Shown: positions 6,960 through 15,038, numbered from the stretch's first letter. The stretch is DNA of 40,121 nt from a virus (IMGVR_UViG_3300009553_000010:1-40121); one strand, 5' to 3'. Notes: generated from the letters alone by a model not told the origin. Program-made: numbers and translations.

Positions 6960-8258
6960 TTAGAACCCGGTTGCTTTCTCGATCGCTTTCGGTCGAGTCA
7001 CCGCAAAAGCGGCCCGCAACTCGGCAAGGATTGCAACCGCATTCTGCAGGAAGAAATTACCCGGCTCACCAACCCGGATATTAGACTGCTCGCGATCCCA
7101 AAGCTTTGTGCCGATCTTGAATGCACCGCAAACGATAGTCCCGGAAGTCATGGCAACCGTTTCGCGAATCGGCTTACGCCAAACGCGCTGAGCGATCGGA
7201 TCGTAGACCATCACATAATGGCCATCCGAGCCTTTCTCGAGCTCGAGCTGCTCGCCCTGTGTCGGGTGAACAATAAAGCCATCGGCCTCATAAAACTCGA
7301 GGGCGATATCGGTGATCATGCGGCGCATGGTATCGGCAACCGTATCGGTTGCTGTGAAAGCCCGGCCCGAAACCTTATGCACCCGAGTTTGAATGCCCGA
7401 AGTGCTCAAGATCCCGGTAAAATTGTTACCCGTACCGTCACCGGTAAGGATCTGATTCTCGAGGGCAAACTCGATCTGATACATCAATTCGTTATCGATC
7501 ATCGATCGCAGATTCGGGGCATCCGAAAGGATCTGCCGCGATGCGGCAACCCATTCCGCAATGGTTTTCACGACCGCGGTTTTCAGATCGAAAGTGAGAT
7601 CGCCTTGCGGCTTATCACCGAACTTGCTCGAGAAATCACCCTCGCCCGGTGTAATGGCGGCATCCCATTCCGGCACAACCGCCGCGTTATTCGTGCGGGT
7701 TGCCATGAGGATGTACTCGACCGCGTCGACCGAGGTTTGCCCCACATTGATGAGATCGAGGATCGTAAACGGCCTCTGCCGGGCGATATCGAGGATCTCG
7801 GGCTCGCGATCCTGCCGAACCGCATAACCGCCCTGCGTGTCGGTTGTGTTAAAGATCGCCTTTTGGTTCTTTTGGGCGATCCGGGTGATGAGGTTACCAA
7901 CCGGTACGCTCCCCATCTTGCCGGCCGATCGATCCGCATTCTTGAACTGATCCGAATCGATAACCAATTGACCGTAAGACTTGCGAAGAGGCTGAGCCGC
8001 GGGGCCATCGCCGCCGGCCGGTGTCGGGTTTTTTTCGCCGCCCTTACCGCCCTCGGGCTCGGCGGTATATTCGAGCTGTGAATCGAGGGCCTCGAGATTC
8101 TCGATCTCGATCCTCAAAGCCTTACCGGCATCGATCATCGTACCCCATTTCGTGCGGTTATCATCGGTACGCAAGGATTCGTGCTCTTCCATATCGGCAT
8201 AGAGCTTTTTCGCATCATTGGCCAGCTTGGCCAACTCTTGCTTTTTCTTTTTAAGCAT
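6960..8258 (-). CDS. Major capsid protein, HK97 family
   Basis: A 432-aa protein with AGGAG about 9 bases before the ATG. Residues 1-63 are a charged coiled coil (delta/scaffold domain) and residues 64-95 are a Gly/Pro-rich linker where the protease would cut. The rest has HK97-fold marks: the R-Q-D-R-E-P-E-I-L-D N-arm region, an E-loop with T-R-T-N-N-A-A-V-V-P-E, the spine helix with A-V-V-K-T-I-A-E-W-V-A-A-S-R-Q-I-L-S-D-A, and a late I-V-C-G-A-F-K segment. It follows the prohead protease by 18 bases, the usual order. Confidence 0.95.
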   Translation of the reverse strand: MLKKKKQELAKLANDAKKLYADMEEHESLRTDDNRTKWGTMIDAGKALRIEIENLEALDSQLEYTAEPEGGKGGEKNPTPAGGDGPAAQPLRKSYGQLVIDSDQFKNADRSAGKMGSVPVGNLITRIAQKNQKAIFNTTDTQGGYAVRQDREPEILDIARQRPFTILDLINVGQTSVDAVEYILMATRTNNAAVVPEWDAAITPGEGDFSSKFGDKPQGDLTFDLKTAVVKTIAEWVAASRQILSDAPNLRSMIDNELMYQIEFALENQILTGDGTGNNFTGILSTSGIQTRVHKVSGRAFTATDTVADTMRRMITDIALEFYEADGFIVHPTQGEQLELEKGSDGHYVMVYDPIAQRVWRKPIRETVAMTSGTIVCGAFKIGTKLWDREQSNIRVGEPGNFFLQNAVAILAELRAAFAVTRPKAIEKATGF

Positions 8259-8276
8259 TTTCTTTTCTCCTGATCT

Positions 8277-9089
8277 TTAATTTTCGAGGTTTGCTAACTG
8301 AATGCCAGCGTGAGCGAACCAATTATCGGGAGAAAGTGCGGTGCTTTCGGCGGCCGCGGCTTTGCCCTTTTCCGGATCATCATCATCGCTTGAGCTCCCG
8401 GTATCACATACGGCCCCGAGAGTAACGGCCGAGGAATGGATCAAATCGATTAATTTTTGATCCGAATCACTATTGCGGCGGCCTGCCTTGATCTCATCCT
8501 GCAACAAAACAAGCTGCGAAGCTATCGCGGCAAGCGGCATCATTATGAGGCCCTTTGCCCCGGCTGCGATCGTGGCCGAATTGCACCCATAGAGCACATC
8601 GCTTGTATCGTAAAGTTTTAATTCCCGAAGCTCGCGCACATTGCGGGTTTTCTCGGGATCGCCGGGCAAGGGCTCTGTTACCGTTGTGCTTTGGATCGTA
8701 TCGTAAGCAAAGCTCATTTCGGTAATATCATCGGCATCGATCGCGTTGAGGATCCAATCGGCGAGCTCGATACCCTTGTAATAATCGCGATCGACAAGCA
8801 GGCCCCCGGTTGCCTCGGGCGATTTTTGAAGTACCTCGAGGGGGAGCTCGGCCCGAGTAAGCTCGCGCAGTTCTTTGATCGATGCGATCGGCGGGTGCTG
8901 CCAAGAGTGATTCCAAAGATGTTTGCACCGCGGGGCCCCTTCGGAGATAGTTTTCGCGAAAGCCCCCGGGATAATGCGATCGCCGATCTCATCGACGTTA
9001 CCGAAAACCGCCGCGATACCAACCCGCCGGCGGCCCGATGCCTTTGCCTTGATATTGGTAAAAGCGAGCTGTTTGGTTTCGCGACTCAT
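8277..9089 (-). CDS. HK97-type prohead maturation protease (serine, S78-like)
   Basis: A 270-aa protein. Family signs are an early G-D-R-I-I-P-G-A-F (residues 36-44), the catalytic-histidine motif L-W-N-H (His61) and the serine motif E-M-S-F-A-Y (Ser126), followed by a L-Y-D-T-S-D-V strand. It removes the capsid delta domain during head maturation. The C-terminal ~60 residues are an acidic, low-complexity tail that the protease probably cuts from itself. No Shine-Dalgarno-like sequence is seen upstream; the leader is pyrimidine-rich (TTTTTCTTTTTTC). Directly upstream is the only rightward gene. Confidence 0.92.
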   Translation of the reverse strand: MSRETKQLAFTNIKAKASGRRRVGIAAVFGNVDEIGDRIIPGAFAKTISEGAPRCKHLWNHSWQHPPIASIKELRELTRAELPLEVLQKSPEATGGLLVDRDYYKGIELADWILNAIDADDITEMSFAYDTIQSTTVTEPLPGDPEKTRNVRELRELKLYDTSDVLYGCNSATIAAGAKGLIMMPLAAIASQLVLLQDEIKAGRRNSDSDQKLIDLIHSSAVTLGAVCDTGSSSDDDDPEKGKAAAAESTALSPDNWFAHAGIQLANLEN

Positions 9090-9154
9090 TGAGATTGAGA
9101 ATAGAAAAAAGAAAAATCAGTTATTTCTCATCCGAAAGTGAACAACCGCCCGCC

Positions 9155-9379
9155 ATGATCACACATAAGGGCATGAAAGCAAATAATCACATCGAACTAA
9201 CCGCAACCCAAACCGAAAACTTTATCAATGATGCCATGCTCGCCACGGCCGAGGCCTTTGATGCGATCGCCCGAGGTGATGGGCGAACCGCTGCCCGGTT
9301 GGCCCGCCGAGCCTACTATTGTGCATACCGGGCCCGTTACGGGGTGCCGGAATCTCGTCCCGATAACTTCCCCGGATAG
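9155..9379 (+). CDS. Only rightward gene: 74-aa protein, unknown function
   Basis: A 74-aa frame on the plus strand (MITHKGMKANN; the second Met at 9173 is an alternative start). Its codons match those of the phage's leftward genes (GCC, ATC, GAG, CGG dominate), which a chance frame opposite non-coding DNA would not show. Predicted all-helical, with an Arg/Ala-rich amphipathic stretch (T-A-A-R-L-A-R-R-A-Y-Y-C-A-Y-R-A-R-Y-G-V). A terminator hairpin follows 17 bases after the stop. It is divergent from the protease gene. No strong ribosome site. Real gene likely; function unknown. Confidence 0.6.
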   Translation: MITHKGMKANNHIELTATQTENFINDAMLATAEAFDAIARGDGRTAARLARRAYYCAYRARYGVPESRPDNFPG

Positions 9380-9395
9380 TGTTTCGCCATGAAAC

Positions 9396-9420
9396 AAAGG
9401 CCCCAAAATCGGGGCTTTTG
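9396..9420 (+). terminator. Terminator of the rightward gene
   Basis: GCCCC-AAAATC-GGGGC with flanking A/T pairs is followed by TTTTG on the plus strand, 17 bases past the stop at 9379. On the minus strand the same hairpin is followed by CTTTGTTT, so it may act weakly in both directions. Confidence 0.7.
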
Positions 9421-9427
9421 CCTTATC

Positions 9428-9442
9428 TAACAATATTGGTTA
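9428..9442. promoter_or_regulatory. Operator-like inverted repeat (TAACA-N5-GGTTA)
   Basis: Member of the genome-wide TAACA-N5-TGTTA set with one mismatch (TAACA-ATATT-GGTTA). It lies right after the rightward gene's terminator and about 340 bases upstream of the protease gene. On the minus strand it ends in TTAGATA, a possible -10, but no good -35 is seen. It may control a late transcript or the antisense direction. Confidence 0.5.
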
Positions 9443-9508
9443 AGTGTAAGGGTTTAGGGGTTTTATTCAAAAGGTATGCCCTCTCGCGCCCCTCTTCGGC
9501 GGCCCCTT

Positions 9509-9596
9509 GTAAAATGTTGATTCTACGGCCCCTTATCGAAAGGGTAAAAAGGTATTTCCTATATAGAGACAGGCTTTACCCTTTCACCCGTGAAAC
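9509..9596. repeat. Long intergenic repeat, copy B
   Basis: About 88 bp that align, at roughly three quarters identity by eye, with 38747-38837 in the same orientation. Shared blocks are TGTTGATT, GGTAAAAAGGTATT, CCTATATAG and a final GTGAAAC. Here 11-bp perfect arms GAAAGGGTAAA (9538-9548) and TTTACCCTTTC (9575-9585) flank the TATATAG core. The arms differ from those of the other copy on both sides together, so base pairing or dyad symmetry is kept. Confidence 0.75.
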
Positions 9597-9638
9597 ATCG
9601 CACCGCGCGGCCCCGTTTCGCCGGCAAAAACCAAAGCG

Positions 9639-9660
9639 GCCCCGGGCTCTCACCCGGGGC
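9639..9660. repeat. Perfect GC hairpin in the non-coding stretch
   Basis: GCCCCGGG (9639-9646), six-base loop, CCCGGGGC (9653-9660). No T-run follows on either strand, so it is not an evident terminator. Confidence 0.5.
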
Positions 9661-9737
9661 TCGCTCTGCTTTTATCGTCTATGCGCCGCGGGCGGGTATT
9701 GGCCGCCACGTAGAGGCAAACACATCTTAACACACAA

Positions 9738-9783
9738 AGCGGCCCGGTGATCTGCGTAGCTACTGCGAATCGTCCGGGCCGCT
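9738..9783 (-). terminator. Probable terminator after the portal transcript
   Basis: Ten-bp perfect arms AGCGGCCCGG / CCGGGCCGCT separated by 26 bases lie 16 bases past the stop of the gene at 9799-10248. On the minus strand the stem is followed by TTTGTGTGTT, an imperfect T-run; on the plus strand by CTGCCTTTT. It could end the terminase-portal transcript. Confidence 0.6.
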
Positions 9784-9798
9784 CTGCCTTTTGCCAGA

Positions 9799-10248
9799 CT
9801 AGGCTTTTACTATATCAAGTTTTTCTTTTTCACGTCCGTCGACAATCGCCTGCTGCCGGTTGTGTTGCTCGAGATCGGTTTCGGCCAGCTCGGCCGCGGC
9901 AATATCCTCGGGATCGCCACTATTTCTAGCGATGCGGCGCAAGGCGATCGCGATGATTTTCTTTTGAACCCCCGACCCCGAATTGACTAAAGTATGGATC
10001 TTGTCGAGCTTTTCGGTGTCGGCCCGGTTCGTTGTCTCAAGCGTCTGCCTGACAACCTCGACTTTCCCGGCCGCCTCTTCGACCTTTTCCGCGGTTTCGG
10101 CCTGCTTGAGTAATTGAAAAAGGCTAGTGCAAATAAGCCCGCAAAAACCCAAAAACGGCACCACGCTTTGAGGGGCCCAAATCACCCCGGCAATGCCGGC
10201 AACTACGGTTGCGGTTACAACTAACAAAATTCGATTATGCGAAATCAT
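9799..10248 (-). CDS. Two-segment membrane protein with coiled coil, after portal
   Basis: A 149-aa protein (MISHNRILLVV). Two hydrophobic segments (about residues 7-26 and 31-46) are followed by a long charged helix with heptad-like A-E-K-V-E-E-A-A-G-K-V-E-V pattern. This build is seen in small holin-like or phage membrane proteins. It directly follows the portal gene (8-base gap) and precedes a terminator. A holin role is possible but the lysis genes are elsewhere; alternatively a moron acting at the membrane. Confidence 0.65.
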   Translation of the reverse strand: MISHNRILLVVTATVVAGIAGVIWAPQSVVPFLGFCGLICTSLFQLLKQAETAEKVEEAAGKVEVVRQTLETTNRADTEKLDKIHTLVNSGSGVQKKIIAIALRRIARNSGDPEDIAAAELAETDLEQHNRQQAIVDGREKEKLDIVKA

Positions 10249-10256
10249 AAGCCTCT

Positions 10257-12488
10257 TTAATTCTCGCCCCTAACGTAAACGTGAAAGCACCGGCACCGAT
10301 CGCCGCCCTCGCAATCCGGATTCGGGGCCGCGGGTAAATCTTCCGGATCATCGGCCTCGAGCCCATCGGCATCGCCGCAAGGGTTGCAAGTGTTAGCGTC
10401 CAAGATCGCCGAATAGATCACCCTATCCCAATCGCCCGAACGGGCCTCACCCTCGGCCGCCCGGCCCGTTTGGATCGCCGCGTTAGTTGTCGACCCCGCC
10501 AAAGCATCGATAAACTTCGCGCTCTGCGTAACCAAAGCATCTTTGAGAGTCTCGAGTGCATAGCTGCCAAGCAAATAAAGCTCGAGAAACTCCGCAACCG
10601 CCCGAGAGCCGATCTCATTGATCATGCGCGAGATCAACCCATCGGTAAGCTCATCGAGAAATTCGAGATCATCATCATCGAGGGCTTTCGAATCGAAAAC
10701 AAAGGTATTTTGGCCGAGCTGCTTACCCGAGGCTTGGGCATTGAGCTCTTTCACGATCTGAGCCCGCCCCCGGTTAAATGCGGCCTTGATCGCCTTAGCA
10801 AGTGAGGCCCGCGTTTTTGAGCTAGGGATAAGCTCGAGCGTGTGGGCGGTTTTCGGCTCGAGATCATCGAGCTTATCGCACGACTGATCTATCAGCTCAA
10901 GACGGAAAGATCCGAGAATGCTCGCGACTTTCTCACGCTCGCTTTCGAAATCCTCGACCATGCCCTTTAGATCGAGCATTGCCTCGATTTCCGTGGGCTC
11001 GCGTCTAAGGGTTAATCCGTCTAAGTCAAAAGTTTTTTTTTCTAGGAATTCTCTGAAAGCGACTTTACTGGGATCCTCATCATCCGGATTATCCGGATCT
11101 TTAGCGAGATCCTCATCATCATCGCCCCCGGCCGGGGGTAATGCGGGATTAAGAGCCGGCGGGATCACCGGTTCATTCTCGGCCTCTTCGGCCCGCCGCT
11201 CGGGCGAGATCGCGATGAGGGTGCTCGGCTGCACATAGTAATCATTACCGGCCTTATCATCCGGAGAAAGGCCGATCGCATCGCGGGCCTCATTAAGCTT
11301 GATCAACCCGGCCTTAAAGTTTTCGCGGGTGCGTTTGTGGATATTGTCGATCTCTTCCTGCAGAAAAGCAGCCTGAGAAATATCGAAACCTACCCGGATC
11401 TGCTCGGCCTGTATCTTGCCGATCTCTTCGAACTCGGGCAAAACGAACCATGTGAGCCACTCGCGCAGGCTCGCGAGCTCGGGCGAGATCTTGTTATCCC
11501 AAAGGTTTCGAAGCTCTGCTTTAGCCGTAGCATTGGCCGTAACATGCACAAGGCCCACATAAGCCCCGACCAAATTGGGGGGTACTCCGAAAACCGCGCA
11601 TATACGCGACTCAAAGCGGCCGGTGAGACTTTCATTGTCGAGCTCATCGAGATTCGAGCCGATCTTTTGATATTCGGCATTCTGATCGAGCACCGCCACG
11701 CCCTTTTGGTTCGAACCGCCGCGGGAATACTTGCGCCGCCAATCCCTTTGCATGGCCTCGCGTTTCGTTTGGTTCACCGTCATGTTGAGGATCTTTAAGA
11801 TCCCCGAGGGAGTACCATCATTCTCGAAAAACGCATCAACGTAATCGGTAAGCCCAAGATCGGAGTTTATGCTCTTGAGCGCCGCCTCGAGCGGGGCAAA
11901 CCCGAGATATTGATCAAGTAGATCGGCCCGCCGCCGGATCAAGAGATCCTCGGGCTTGATCTGAACATGGCGGCCATCTTTACGGGTGTATTCGTAATAG
12001 AGGATTTTGTCTTTCGCCCGATCATACTCGGCCCGGATCCTCACCGGGTTAAGAGCCGTGAGATTTACCGGGATCCCGGCTTGTGATCGCTCGACAAAGA
12101 GGCAGAAACGCCCAACCGATTGCTCACTCTGCACAAGCAACCGCCTGAGATCCCGACCGGTTTGCTCTCGATTCGGCCGGCGAAAGAGCCCGGTAAGCAA
12201 ATGACCGTCGACCTTTTCCCATTCCCCTTTTGCCGATTTCTTTTCAACTATGATCTCCGCATCATTCATCACATCGGCGATCTTATTGATGCAGGCATAA
12301 ACAAGCTCATGCGATCGGTACGCTTGAAAGGCCGAATTTGAATCGTAGAAAAGCCGGCTCGACTCTCGCCGCTTGAGACTCCAATGCTCCCAAAAATCCG
12401 GGGCGGTAAGTGCAAACTCGGCCTTGCGCTCGAAAAGGGTGCCGGTGATCTTTGTGATTTGATCGCTAAAGCTTGATAAGAGCCGCAT
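10257..12488 (-). CDS. Portal protein fused to a MuF-like head morphogenesis domain
   Basis: A 743-aa protein, much longer than a usual HK97 portal (~400 aa). Residues 1 to about 430 are a HK97-type portal (Y-A-C-I-N-K-I-A-D motif near residue 70, then L-N-P-V-R-I, then A-V-F-G-V-P-P-N-L-V-G). An acidic D/E-rich linker follows (about 450-480), and the C-terminal ~250 residues are a Mu gpF-like domain ending with the Cys-rich signature D-A-N-T-C-N-P-C, then C-R-C-F-H-V. In most phages these are two genes. The start ATG overlaps the terminase stop (TAATG). Portal forms the DNA entry ring; the MuF part is a minor head protein. Confidence 0.9.
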   Translation of the reverse strand: MRLLSSFSDQITKITGTLFERKAEFALTAPDFWEHWSLKRRESSRLFYDSNSAFQAYRSHELVYACINKIADVMNDAEIIVEKKSAKGEWEKVDGHLLTGLFRRPNREQTGRDLRRLLVQSEQSVGRFCLFVERSQAGIPVNLTALNPVRIRAEYDRAKDKILYYEYTRKDGRHVQIKPEDLLIRRRADLLDQYLGFAPLEAALKSINSDLGLTDYVDAFFENDGTPSGILKILNMTVNQTKREAMQRDWRRKYSRGGSNQKGVAVLDQNAEYQKIGSNLDELDNESLTGRFESRICAVFGVPPNLVGAYVGLVHVTANATAKAELRNLWDNKISPELASLREWLTWFVLPEFEEIGKIQAEQIRVGFDISQAAFLQEEIDNIHKRTRENFKAGLIKLNEARDAIGLSPDDKAGNDYYVQPSTLIAISPERRAEEAENEPVIPPALNPALPPAGGDDDEDLAKDPDNPDDEDPSKVAFREFLEKKTFDLDGLTLRREPTEIEAMLDLKGMVEDFESEREKVASILGSFRLELIDQSCDKLDDLEPKTAHTLELIPSSKTRASLAKAIKAAFNRGRAQIVKELNAQASGKQLGQNTFVFDSKALDDDDLEFLDELTDGLISRMINEIGSRAVAEFLELYLLGSYALETLKDALVTQSAKFIDALAGSTTNAAIQTGRAAEGEARSGDWDRVIYSAILDANTCNPCGDADGLEADDPEDLPAAPNPDCEGGDRCRCFHVYVRGEN

Positions 12489-13912
12489 TAGATTGTTACG
12501 CCCAAGTTGTTACTGTTCATTACCCCGTATCTGAAAGCATCCGGGTGATCATCGCCGCCCTCGCCATTTTCGTCACAATTGACCTTGAGCACATCCTCGG
12601 GATTTTTCGGATCATGCATAAGGGCCGGTAATCGCTCGATAAGCCCGGTGCACTTTGATGAGATTTTAAGCGATGGCTCGATCCCTTGTTTCTCATCGCC
12701 AAGCAGATCAACGATTTTGCCCCAACCCGGCCGCCTCGAGGCATTGGCGGCCCTGAGATAGATCCCATGCTCGGCAAAGTTATCCGCAAAGCTTTCGCCG
12801 GAATCGCCCTTTGTGGCGAACACATCGGGCCCGGCCACGGCGTTAATAAGATCCTCGACCTCGAGCCCCCATCGAGCGAGCATTTCCTTGATCCCCTCGC
12901 AATTCGAGCTTATGAGCTGATTTCGGGCGGCGAACTCATCGAGGCAGTATATGATCCCATCGAATTCGGTGAAGAGATAACAAACAGTCCAATGGCGATA
13001 ACCGTAATCGATCGCGATCCAAAACTCGCAACCCGCGGCCGCAAAATCAAAGAGATCTCTCGGCTCGATAACGTGCTTATCATGCCGGAACTCTTCGAAG
13101 TATTGCCCGGCGAATATATCCGGATCCCCATCGAGCCACGCTTTGCGTTTCCAGCCTGTCAAAGCTTGCAGCTTGGCGAGATAGAAACGATCGACCCGCC
13201 GGTTATCGTAAACCGTGGCGGGTATAAACCGGGTTGAGGTTTCGGCCCCGGCCCGGTAAGGCTCGAGAAACTTCTTTTTTAGAAAGGCATGCGAGAGGCC
13301 GCCCCAGTTGAACGTGTAATACATTCGGGGCTTAAAGCCCTCGATCGATGTGCGGTTTACGGTTTTGATATCGGCCAGCTTTGATTGTGAGAGCTGCTCG
13401 GCCTGCTCGATAAAGATGACGTCATACTCGAGAGAAAGGTATTGATTGATATCTTTTTCATACTGGAAGTGCCCGACCTTGATGCTCGAGCTATTCGGAA
13501 AAGAGATAACAGTTTGGGTTGGGCGGTGAGGTACCCGGGGTAAAACTTTGGTCGAGAGCTTTGAGATCGATTCGAGAGCCGAGCCGCTCTTTTCGCGTAA
13601 GAATAAGACGCTTAAACCATTAAACTTTTGGCAATCATCAATGGCGATCTGAGCGAAACCGCAATGGGTTTTACCGCCGCCGCGGGCCCCGCCATAACCG
13701 ATATCCTCGAGCTCATCGATATGATCGGCGGCTCGAGCGATCGCGTGAAACTCCATTTGCTTCGGTTGCGGAACGTAACCGGCAAGCAGAAATCGCTCGA
13801 GCGAGTCTTTAGGGATCCCCGAGGCTTTCGCCGCTTGGATCATCCTCATTGTAGAGGGCGGTACCCGCATGCGAGGGGCCCGAGCCGGCGGGGGTATCGG
13901 TATCATCACCAT
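12488..13912 (-). CDS. terL: Terminase large subunit
   Basis: A 474-aa packaging motor ATPase/nuclease. Walker A is G-G-A-R-G-G-G-K-T (residues 74-82), Walker B Y-D-V-I-F-I-E-Q (163-170), and the RNase H-like nuclease begins with A-I-D-Y-G-Y (Asp302) with a later G-P-D-V-F and D-D-H-P-D-A-F-R-Y near the C-terminus. The start is unsure: the long version overlaps the small terminase by 104 bases, and in-frame ATGs at codons 15, 22 and 24 are alternatives; no clear ribosome site supports any of them. Works with the small terminase and portal. Confidence 0.95.
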   Translation of the reverse strand: MVMIPIPPPARAPRMRVPPSTMRMIQAAKASGIPKDSLERFLLAGYVPQPKQMEFHAIARAADHIDELEDIGYGGARGGGKTHCGFAQIAIDDCQKFNGLSVLFLREKSGSALESISKLSTKVLPRVPHRPTQTVISFPNSSSIKVGHFQYEKDINQYLSLEYDVIFIEQAEQLSQSKLADIKTVNRTSIEGFKPRMYYTFNWGGLSHAFLKKKFLEPYRAGAETSTRFIPATVYDNRRVDRFYLAKLQALTGWKRKAWLDGDPDIFAGQYFEEFRHDKHVIEPRDLFDFAAAGCEFWIAIDYGYRHWTVCYLFTEFDGIIYCLDEFAARNQLISSNCEGIKEMLARWGLEVEDLINAVAGPDVFATKGDSGESFADNFAEHGIYLRAANASRRPGWGKIVDLLGDEKQGIEPSLKISSKCTGLIERLPALMHDPKNPEDVLKVNCDENGEGGDDHPDAFRYGVMNSNNLGVTI

Positions 13913-14318
13913 AAACTTTATCGATCGATGCCTGCAGGCCTACGTCGAGAGAGCCGGCCATATTGGCCGAGAGATCGAGCCGCTCGCGGTATTTCTCGGG
14001 CCGGTTGCCTTTGAGAAAGAACTCGAGCAACCGATCGCTTTTCTTGCGAATGGTGCCGACTATCTCGCCTTTGTAATATACGGGCTCGCGCCAACCTGTT
14101 ACCCCTCGCACGTGCAGCTCTTGCTCGGCATCGTCTACGATCGCAATCTCTGTTTGATCCCAAGCCTCTTTGAAATCGGCATCGCTCTTTTTGTGATCAT
14201 AGGCAACATTACGAGAGATCCCGGCGGCCTTGCAGGCTTTCGACACATTCCCGCGGGCCGAGCGAAGCCTCGCGAGAAACTTTTGCTTCTGATCATTTGA
14301 AAACGGTACCCCCTGCAT
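13809..14318 (-). CDS. terS: Terminase small subunit
   Basis: A 169-aa protein starting MQGVPFSNDQ, with AGGA eight bases upstream. Residues 12-45 form a helix-turn-helix of the terminase small subunit type (R-G-N-V-S-K-A-C-K-A-A-G-I-S-R-N-V-A-Y), followed by a K-K-S-D-A-D-F-K-E-A-W helix, a V-R-G-V-T-G-W-R-E-P-V-Y-Y-K-G beta part and an L-K-G-N-R-P-E-K-Y-R motif, all common in this family. It recognises the packaging start. The upstream gap of 46 bases holds an operator-like site and a TGTCA-N3-TGACA palindrome. Confidence 0.92.
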   Translation of the reverse strand: MQGVPFSNDQKQKFLARLRSARGNVSKACKAAGISRNVAYDHKKSDADFKEAWDQTEIAIVDDAEQELHVRGVTGWREPVYYKGEIVGTIRKKSDRLLEFFLKGNRPEKYRERLDLSANMAGSLDVGLQASIDKVYGDDTDTPAGSGPSHAGTALYNEDDPSGESLGDP

Positions 14319-14332
14319 AAGATTGTCCTATA

Positions 14333-14345
14333 TGTCATTGTGACA
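14333..14345. repeat. TGTCA-TTG-TGACA palindrome upstream of terS
   Basis: A 13-bp perfect inverted repeat 15 bases upstream of the terS start codon, next to the operator-like site at 14348-14362. It could be a transcription factor site or part of the packaging recognition site. Confidence 0.4.
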
Positions 14346-14347
14346 CA

Positions 14348-14362
14348 TAACAATTTCCGTTA
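14348..14362. promoter_or_regulatory. Operator-like inverted repeat upstream of terS (TAACA-N5-CGTTA)
   Basis: One-mismatch member of the TAACA-N5-TGTTA set, in the 46-bp gap in front of the small terminase gene. On the minus strand a TATAGG element follows, so a late packaging promoter may start here. Confidence 0.5.
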
Positions 14363-14364
14363 CC

Positions 14365-15036
14365 TCATTTTGACTCATCCGTTTCGTAATCGACTCCGAC
14401 AATCTCTTTATCGCAAGCTTTATGAATCCATCGCCGGCGGCCGTAATCCGTTAGCCGCAGATCAACATCGGCGATATCCGGCAAAGAGCATTGACATATC
14501 TCCGCGGCGGCCTCGATCGCCGGTTTCGAAACGGTATGCTCTTCGATGTATCGAATTGCCTCATCGAAAGCTTTCACCCGGCCCGACTGAAAGGAATCCC
14601 GCTGCCCATTCGAAAGGCCCTCGGCATCGGCCCGAAGCTCTTTCAAGTGATCGAGAAAATCGAGCACCCCAACAAAGGCAGGCTTTGGAAATATCCCGCC
14701 CATATCCTGCCGCTCGCCGGTACCGTACCAAAGCAAAAAGCTCTCGGCGGCCTCGCGGAGCTGCAAGAGGTTATTGGCCGATTCGTGAGATCGAGAGCCC
14801 CCCATCGGGCCCGGCATTGCGACCCCCTCATAAAAATTAAGAATGAGCCGGCACAAGACCCGGCAAAAGATCACCGGATCTTTGAACCCCTCAACGATCG
14901 CCGAGGGCCCGAGATCCTCAACATCGGCCATCTTACCGGGCTCATCCTGCCCGATCGATACCGGCTCAAAATCCCCGACCGGGCCAGCGGTTGCGGTAAA
15001 CACTTTATCCGGCAATATTTTCTTGTATTCGCTCAT
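14365..15036 (-). CDS. Early-region protein, unknown function (223 aa)
   Basis: Starts MSEYKKILPD with GGGGG eight bases upstream of the ATG. Mixed sequence: an N-terminal beta-rich part, then helices (A-I-V-E-G-F-K-D-P-V-I-F-C-R-V-L-C-R-L-I-L), a central Q-L-R-E-A-A-E-S-F-L-L-W-Y segment and a C-terminal part with two Cys (I-C-Q-C) and ending Y-E-T-D-E-S-K. Last gene of the early operon before terS. I do not recognise the family. Confidence 0.65.
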   Translation of the reverse strand: MSEYKKILPDKVFTATAGPVGDFEPVSIGQDEPGKMADVEDLGPSAIVEGFKDPVIFCRVLCRLILNFYEGVAMPGPMGGSRSHESANNLLQLREAAESFLLWYGTGERQDMGGIFPKPAFVGVLDFLDHLKELRADAEGLSNGQRDSFQSGRVKAFDEAIRYIEEHTVSKPAIEAAAEICQCSLPDIADVDLRLTDYGRRRWIHKACDKEIVGVDYETDESK

Positions 15037-15038
15037 TT

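Larger units (their letters stand above)
9380..9798. other. Non-coding stretch of 419 bp between portal module and protease
   Basis: No leftward or rightward frame here uses codons like those of the real genes. From left to right it holds the rightward gene's terminator, an operator-like repeat (9428-9442), a T/G-rich part, one copy of the long ~90-bp repeat with its palindrome (9509-9596), a small perfect hairpin with 8-bp arms (9639-9646 / 9653-9660) and a terminator-like hairpin (9738-9783). The density of structure suggests regulation or a recombination or replication site. Confidence 0.7.

Noticed and set aside
6954-8081. Long plus-strand frame opposite the major capsid gene
   Set aside because: The 375-codon open frame is a mirror of the GC-rich capsid gene; no ribosome site or recognisable protein.
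9197-9433. Leftward 78-codon frame opposite the rightward gene
   Set aside because: Codon use does not match phage genes; the plus-strand frame does. Taken as a shadow frame.
9738-9783. Possible tRNA-like fold
   Set aside because: Long arm is 10 bp but only about 46 nt in total with no anticodon or T arm; interpreted as a terminator.
13504-13518. TAACA followed by N5 and GGTTG inside terL
   Set aside because: Two half-site mismatches from the consensus and inside coding sequence; likely chance.
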